Shown here one piece after another: positions 59,530 to 64,000 of a stretch of DNA of 64,000 nt (position 1 is the first letter of the stretch; every line of letters begins with the position of its first letter). Both the position numbers and the translations under genes were made by a program. Origin of the DNA: an uncultured Lachnospiraceae bacterium (lineage in GTDB: Bacteria > Bacillota > Clostridia > Lachnospirales > Lachnospiraceae); assembly GCA_910578335.1 (NCBI GenBank), contig CAJTPU010000011.1:57914-121913 (forward strand), written 5' to 3'. The notes under the pieces are model-generated. The model saw only the letters and a list, made by a program, of their open reading frames with translations. It was not told where the DNA came from and did not search any database.

Positions 59530-60927
59530 CTATCTTCCGGTTCCGAAATTCACCCCTGTGTCGTCAGGTTTTTCCTCGTCAAACTTATAGTCCTTGCCCG
59601 GCAGTATCGCATTCAGCAGGATACCGGTGAGCGCGCCTACCGCAAGTCCGGAAAGCTTAATTGTCGCATTTGCTATCTGAAATACAATCGCCCCGTCCGC
59701 ATTGTAGAACTTTATGCCGATTGACAGCACAAGAATCAGCGCCGCGATAATAACATTGCGGCTCTTGGTAAAGTCCGTCTGGGTCTCCACAATATTGCGG
59801 ACGCCGACTGCAGAAATCATACCGTAAAGCACCAGTGAGACGCCGCCGCAGGTAGCCGTCGGCATACAGCCGATAATCGCCGCAAACTTAGGCGAGAAAG
59901 AAAAGAGGATTGCAAAGCCTGCCGCAAGCCGGATAACTGCCGGGTCATAAACCTTTGTCAGGGAAAGCACACCCGTGTTTTCGCCATAGGTCGTATTTGC
60001 CGGCGCGCCAAACAGGGAGGCAAGCGTCGTTGCAAGTCCGTCGCCCAAAAGCGTGCGGTGCAGTCCCGGCTCCTTGATATAATTTTTGCCTACAGTTGAA
60101 GAAATCGCTGAAATATCCCCGATATGCTCCACCATGGTAGCAAGCGCAATCGGTATAATCGTAATGACCGCCGTAATCAAGAGCCCGCTGTCAACACCTT
60201 GTCCAAACATATAAAATACGGTGTGGTCCCACTTAATTGGATTGCCAATCCAGGCAGCCTCGGCAACCTGCGTAAAGTCAACCTTGCCAAAAACTGCCGC
60301 CACAAGGTATGAGCCCACAACACCGATAATAATAGGCACAATTTTTATCATGCCCTTTCCCCAGATATTGCAGATAATCACAAGCGCAATTGCAACAAGC
60401 GCAATCGGCCAGTCGTCGGAACAGTTGGTAATTGCGGACTGAGACAGCGTAAGACCAATCGCAATGATAATCGGACCGGTTACCACAGGCGGGAAAAACT
60501 TCATAACCTTTCCTGTTCCAAAAATTTTAATCAGACCTGCAAGTACCAGATAAACCAGGCCGGCACACGCCACGCCAAAGCAGGCATAGGGAATCATTTC
60601 CACATTGGAAATAGTCGGCTCCCCGCTTGCGTCAGCCAGCTTGGGGCAGATGGCAAAATAACCGCCCAAAAAAGCAAAGGAGGAACCCAAAAACGCCGGC
60701 ACCCTGCCTTTCGTAAGTAAATGGAATAACAAGGTTCCAAGTCCTGCAAACAGCAATGTGGTGGACACGTCCAGTCCGGTCAGCATGGGAACCAGAATCG
60801 TGGCGCCGAACATGGCAAACATGTGCTGAATTCCCAGAACAGCCATCTTAGGCGCTCCCAACTGTCTGGCGTCATAGATACCGCTCTCCCCAAGCACTGC
60901 CTTCTGCTTCTTTTTTTCTTCGCTCAT
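59530..60927 (-). CDS. uraA: uracil permease (NCS2 family)
   Basis: A 465-residue NCS2 nucleobase transporter with about fourteen membrane segments. The uracil-permease pattern is strong: GIQHMFAMFGATILVPMLTGLD, SSFAFLGGYFAI, GVVGSY, MVEHIGDISAI with the proton-coupling Glu, APANTTYGENTGVL with the substrate-binding Glu, and a conserved GVSLVLYGMI. GGAGGAGTAT precedes the ATG. It has its own promoter and terminator. A PyrR site was not seen in the short leader. Confidence 0.95.
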   Translation of the reverse strand: MSEEKKKQKAVLGESGIYDARQLGAPKMAVLGIQHMFAMFGATILVPMLTGLDVSTTLLFAGLGTLLFHLLTKGRVPAFLGSSFAFLGGYFAICPKLADASGEPTISNVEMIPYACFGVACAGLVYLVLAGLIKIFGTGKVMKFFPPVVTGPIIIAIGLTLSQSAITNCSDDWPIALVAIALVIICNIWGKGMIKIVPIIIGVVGSYLVAAVFGKVDFTQVAEAAWIGNPIKWDHTVFYMFGQGVDSGLLITAVITIIPIALATMVEHIGDISAISSTVGKNYIKEPGLHRTLLGDGLATTLASLFGAPANTTYGENTGVLSLTKVYDPAVIRLAAGFAILFSFSPKFAAIIGCMPTATCGGVSLVLYGMISAVGVRNIVETQTDFTKSRNVIIAALILVLSIGIKFYNADGAIVFQIANATIKLSGLAVGALTGILLNAILPGKDYKFDEEKPDDTGVNFGTGR

Positions 60928-60975
60928 ATACTCCTCCTTTGAATTATATTAAATTTTTATAAAACCCTATCTAAT

Positions 60976-61004
60976 ATCTTATCCAAGAGAGGAACCTGCG
61001 TCAA
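60976..61004 (-). promoter_or_regulatory. putative promoter of uraA
   Basis: Minus strand TTGACG (61004-60999), 17-base spacer, TAAGAT (60981-60976), about 50 bases before the start. Confidence 0.65.
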
Positions 61005-61035
61005 CAAATATTTACAGCTTTCACGCAAAAGTTTC

Positions 61036-61983
61036 TTAATTAAATTTTACGGCATGTTCCATCAAAAACTGCTTCCAGATAGAAACGTATTTTGCCATCA
61101 AATGCACGCCGTCAAAGGTATAGCTCTTTTCCAGCCCGCCTTCTTCGTCACAAATCACCGAATTGACGTCCAGATAGAAAATTTTTTCATTGTCAGCCAG
61201 CTTTGCAATTTCTTCATTGCGCAAATCGATGCCTTCGTTATTGATATAATCCCCCTTTGCAGAGCGCTCGCAGCTCACCCGCATAATTGCCTGCAGATAG
61301 ATAACCGCATCCGGCTGCAGCTCCTGCAGCTTTGCAACCACTTCCGTATACTTTTCCATAAAGGTCTCCACCGTGCCGGTTCCCATCTCATTGATACCAA
61401 TCATCAGGTAGATTTTTGCAAACTGTCTCTCCTGCAGCGCCTCTTCGATGGTAATCTTCTGCCTGCCGCCCTCCACCGGTACAATCTCTGCCGTAAACAG
61501 CTTATAAACAGTCAGACCGGTAGAAGCATAAAAGGTGGCATTGGGCAGGGAACCGTATTCTGACATACCCACAGTCCGCGAATCACCGATAAACAAGGCG
61601 TCGTCAAACCATGTCTCATCAACCGTCACATATTCCCATGCGGGCTGCCCTTCTTCGTCCTCAAAACCATCCCCGCCGGACACATCCTCCGGCAGGCTGT
61701 CATCCTCTCCGGATACGTCTGTCTGCACCATGCCGTCCCCGTCTGACACATCCCCAGCCGCATCATTGCCGGATAGAACCTGCGCCGCGTCTCCTCCGGA
61801 TACGTTCCCCGCTGCAGAGCCGTTTTCCTCCAGGGAATTCCCCGAAAAATCCACAGCCTCCTTGTATGGCTTCAACATATTTTGCGCCGCTGCAAAAAGA
61901 GGCTCCCGAAAATAAAATCCAATGCCGAATGCTGCCAGTATAAAAATAAAATACAGATACCTTATATTTTCTTTCAGTTTCAC
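61036..61983 (-). CDS. membrane-anchored SGNH/GDSL hydrolase
   Basis: A 315-residue protein. An N-terminal membrane anchor (YLYFIFILAAFGIGFYF) is followed by an acidic linker of repeated VSGGD, LSGND, VSDGD and VSGED units, then an SGNH domain on the outside. The nucleophile is in FIGDSRTVG, the Asn in MIGINEMG, and the catalytic Asp-His in TFDGVHLMA. The frame opens at TTG 62022, but AGAGGAAG lies about 7 bases before GTG 61983, which is preferred. It follows the MBOAT gene by 28 bases. Such pairs (PatB/AlgJ-like) move acyl groups onto extracellular glycans. Confidence 0.88.
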   Translation of the reverse strand: MKLKENIRYLYFIFILAAFGIGFYFREPLFAAAQNMLKPYKEAVDFSGNSLEENGSAAGNVSGGDAAQVLSGNDAAGDVSDGDGMVQTDVSGEDDSLPEDVSGGDGFEDEEGQPAWEYVTVDETWFDDALFIGDSRTVGMSEYGSLPNATFYASTGLTVYKLFTAEIVPVEGGRQKITIEEALQERQFAKIYLMIGINEMGTGTVETFMEKYTEVVAKLQELQPDAVIYLQAIMRVSCERSAKGDYINNEGIDLRNEEIAKLADNEKIFYLDVNSVICDEEGGLEKSYTFDGVHLMAKYVSIWKQFLMEHAVKFN

Positions 61984-62011
61984 AATACTACTTCCTCTTC
62001 CGACAATCGCC

Positions 62012-63376
62012 TTAAAAGTCAAGATACATAAACGGGTTATTTCCTTCTGTCATAATGCACCATACGCACCACCAGAACAAAGCCGCCAGAATAAACATAC
62101 CCACAAGCTTATTCCGGTATTTTTCAAACAGCTTTTTAGAGACCGGCGTACACAGAATCAATCCTGCCGCAAACAGTATGCCGTAATTCCCCACAGCCTT
62201 TACAAAGTCCCCGGGATTGACATTGATGCCTGCCGCAAATCCGAACATTCTGCCAAAATAAACCTGCAGCCCCGCCACATCCGTTATGGCAAAGCACATC
62301 CATGTCAGCGGAATCACCAAAATCACATAAAGATGAGACAATATTTTACTCTTTCCGATTCGCTCCTTCTTGTCAAAAAGACGCTCCAATGTAATCAAAA
62401 GCCATAAGCTTAATCCCCAAATCAGGAAATTCGGGCTGCCGCCGTGCCAGAGCGCCGTCAGTACCCACACCACAAGCAGATTCAGCACCGTGCGGGAAAT
62501 TCCTTTTCTGCTGCCGCCCAAAGGAATGTATACATAGTTTTTAAACCATCTGCCCAGCGTCATATGCCATCTTCTGTAAAACTCACGAACACTTTTTGAC
62601 ATATAAGGCAGGTCAAAATTCTCAGGCAGGGAAAAGCCAAGCATCTCGCCCAGACCGACCGCCATCAGCGAATAACCGTAAAAATCAAAATAAATCTGCA
62701 TAGAATAGCCGAACGCCCCCATCCACGCAAGAGGCGTAGATATACTGTCAAACCCCGTAGTCTGTATCTCATGCCACAAAATAGCAAGCCTGTCTGCCAG
62801 CAGCACCTTAAGCGAAAGACCCCACACAAATTTCTTCAGTCCGCTGTCCGCAGCCGCCAATGTACATTTGCGGTACTTCAGCTCCTTCGACACCTCGCTA
62901 TAATTGACAATCGGACCGGACATAAGCTTGGGGAACATGCTGATATAAGCCCCCAGCCTCACAAAAGAATATTCCGCCCGGATATCCCCGCGATAGACGT
63001 CCGTCAGGTAAGAAATCACCTGAAAGGTATAAAAACTAATCCCCAAGGGCATCCCAAGCTTTATATCTGCCGGAAAAATCTCAGGAACAAACTTAAAAAA
63101 CAACAATAAGGCGGCATCCACAGCCACCGCTACCCAAAACAATATTTTTCTTTTTGTCTTCGTCGTCTTTTTCTTTATATCAAGCCGTTTCCCCACCTGA
63201 AAATTCAACACGACAGAAGCCATCAGCAGCAACACATATACAGGCTCCCCACACGCATAAAAATATATGCTGCCCATAAAAAGTATCACATTTCTGTACT
63301 TGATTTCCGTCATATAATAAATCAGGAGAAAAATCGGTAAAAACTTCAATAAAAATTCAATACTGTTAAATACCAA
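62012..63376 (-). CDS. MBOAT O-acyltransferase (AlgI/PatA-like)
   Basis: A 454-residue membrane protein of the AlgI branch of MBOAT, with about eleven membrane segments. The start MVFNSIEFLLKFLPIFLLIYY, the block FPKLMSGPI, REFYRRWHMTLGRWFKNYVYIPLGGSR and the catalytic His in LTALWHGGSPNF are clear. It should carry acetyl groups across the membrane for transfer by the SGNH partner to peptidoglycan, teichoic acid or exopolysaccharide. The start is TTG 63376, supported by homology rather than by a strong ribosome binding site. First gene of a two-gene operon. Confidence 0.94.
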   Translation of the reverse strand: MVFNSIEFLLKFLPIFLLIYYMTEIKYRNVILFMGSIYFYACGEPVYVLLLMASVVLNFQVGKRLDIKKKTTKTKRKILFWVAVAVDAALLLFFKFVPEIFPADIKLGMPLGISFYTFQVISYLTDVYRGDIRAEYSFVRLGAYISMFPKLMSGPIVNYSEVSKELKYRKCTLAAADSGLKKFVWGLSLKVLLADRLAILWHEIQTTGFDSISTPLAWMGAFGYSMQIYFDFYGYSLMAVGLGEMLGFSLPENFDLPYMSKSVREFYRRWHMTLGRWFKNYVYIPLGGSRKGISRTVLNLLVVWVLTALWHGGSPNFLIWGLSLWLLITLERLFDKKERIGKSKILSHLYVILVIPLTWMCFAITDVAGLQVYFGRMFGFAAGINVNPGDFVKAVGNYGILFAAGLILCTPVSKKLFEKYRNKLVGMFILAALFWWCVWCIMTEGNNPFMYLDF

Positions 63377-63411
63377 TTTCTATCACATCTCAATCCGTTT
63401 ATTATATTAAA

Positions 63412-63440
63412 ATTGTAACTTTCTGTCGAAATTTGCGCAA
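63412..63440 (-). promoter_or_regulatory. putative promoter of the MBOAT-SGNH operon
   Basis: Minus strand TTGCGC (63440-63435), 17-base spacer, TACAAT (63417-63412). Confidence 0.55.
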
Positions 63441-63484
63441 GTAAAAATTTCTTAATTTTATATACTACTTTTATATATTTATAT

Positions 63485-63513
63485 TTGCCTTTTTATGTGA
63501 TGTCCTCTACAAT
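63485..63513 (+). promoter_or_regulatory. putative promoter reading into the minisatellite
   Basis: TTGCCT (63485-63490), 17-base spacer, TACAAT (63508-63513). Confidence 0.45.
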
Positions 63514-63543
63514 AAGAGTAATAGGAGCAACAGGCGGAAAAAT

Positions 63544-63849
63544 ATGGGACAAGGGACGCCCGCAGAAAAGCGAAAAACACTAAAACAAACTTGCTTCACA
63601 AGTCAGCACACGATAGCCGCCAATCCCCCTTACCCTTTTATGATACTCGCCATGCTGCTGTTTTATTATAGAAAACTTCGCAGAAAACACAGCATCCCGC
63701 ACCTTGCAACATCCAGTACCTTACACCATCCGCCAGTTACGCCGTCCGACTGCTTACGCCATCCACCAGTTACAGCGCCCGCCTGCTTACAGCGTCCGCC
63801 TGCTTTACGCCATCCACCAGTTACAGCATCCGACAGTTACAGCGTCTGA
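63544..63849 (+). CDS. doubtful small reading frame ending in a minisatellite
   Basis: A 101-residue frame with a promoter-like sequence and AGGAG/GGCGG upstream of the ATG. Residues 1-58 have one hydrophobic stretch (PFMILAMLLFYY). The C-terminal 40 residues are translated 16-base repeats whose period is not a multiple of three, so they cannot be a conserved peptide repeat. It may be non-coding. Confidence 0.25.
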   Translation: MGQGTPAEKRKTLKQTCFTSQHTIAANPPYPFMILAMLLFYYRKLRRKHSIPHLATSSTLHHPPVTPSDCLRHPPVTAPACLQRPPALRHPPVTASDSYSV

Positions 63850-63880
63850 CAGTTACAGCGTCCACCAGTTACAGCGTCCA
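63716..63880. repeat. 16-base minisatellite
   Basis: About ten tandem units of 16-18 bases with consensus RCSRTCCRMCWGYTTAC. The last four spacings (TTAC to TTAC) are exactly 16 bases; earlier units are 16, 17 or 18. Confidence 0.85.
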
Positions 63881-63883
63881 GCG

Positions 63884-64000
63884 GTCCGGTATGTCTCTTA
63901 GGACCGTATAAAAACGTTGGCGCTTGGCGAGGTATTATCGAGCCTAGCGTCCACTACGTTTTTATCAGAGCGAAAGCGCGTCCAAAGAGACATACCGGAC
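63884..64000. repeat. MITE-like palindrome family 3, at the window edge
   Basis: A 117-base imperfect palindrome. Outer arms GTCCGGTATGTCTCTT/AAGAGACATACCGGAC are perfect over 16 bases; inner blocks GTATAAAAACGT/ACGTTTTTATC pair. The right arm ends exactly at the window edge, so the element may extend further. Confidence 0.7.

Noticed and set aside
63716..63880. Possible CRISPR array
   Set aside because: Units are 16-18 bases, contiguous and degenerate, with no spacers and no cas genes; it is a minisatellite.

Overview
This window looks like chromosome from a low-to-mid GC Clostridia, most probably a member of Lachnospiraceae. The reasons are GGAGG-type ribosome binding sites, clostridial-style leaders (a TPP riboswitch and a tyrosyl T-box), the AddAB recombination enzymes, a degenerate HPr-like protein, and secreted proteins with V-S-G-[GN]-[DG] linkers. 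No rRNA, tRNA, phage, plasmid, CRISPR or intact insertion sequence was seen. Most genes are on the minus strand. The species assignment is an inference from gene content.

Layout. 1-5.6 kb: a GH13 alpha-amylase-like enzyme, a DUF1919 protein, an Fe-S XPD/DinG-type helicase with a RecB/Cas4-like nuclease domain, and an HPr-like protein. 5.9-10.2 kb: a radical-SAM/DUF4130 pair divergent from asnA, then an orphan HExxH protein. 10.2-14.4 kb: a secreted SH3-NlpC/P60 hydrolase and an ABC-2 exporter trio. 14.5-21.9 kb: a PepSY lipoprotein beside repeat elements, then glutamate synthase gltB-gltD behind a promoter that abuts a terminator. 22-28.6 kb: a HAD-CPBP protease fusion, a MATE pump, a GNAT, a Cof-type phosphatase, riboswitch-controlled thiT and an Rpn-family nuclease.

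28.9-37.4 kb is a DNA-repair run transcribed xth, AAG-type glycosylase, addB, addA. 37.5-44.5 kb holds a NagD-like phosphatase, T-box-controlled tyrS, an XRE regulator, a diguanylate cyclase with a sugar-receptor-like sensor, and an overlapping serine hydrolase. 44.5-50.8 kb is a tightly packed run reading YcxB-like, tsaE, tsaB, rimI, a zinc ribbon, rnz, a membrane protein, tsaD, a DUF3592-like protein and ispD. It supplies three enzymes of t6A tRNA modification plus tRNA 3' processing. mscL follows, with a C-terminal zinc ribbon.

51.4-57.8 kb is a polysaccharide-utilisation locus: a lipoprotein binding protein, two LplB/LplC-type permeases, a rhamnogalacturonan-acetylesterase-like enzyme and, past a terminator, an ankyrin-GH43 fusion. 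It probably imports and trims pectin- or arabinan-derived oligosaccharides inside the cell. 58-63.4 kb holds a dipeptidase, a uracil permease, and an SGNH/MBOAT pair likely to O-acylate a surface glycan.

The most unusual features are three families of long imperfect palindromes (MITE-like), including one truncated copy and partial copies; a 16-base minisatellite; a 26-base sequence repeated exactly at two gene starts; the two domain fusions; and the gltB leader. All motif and homology calls were made by eye.
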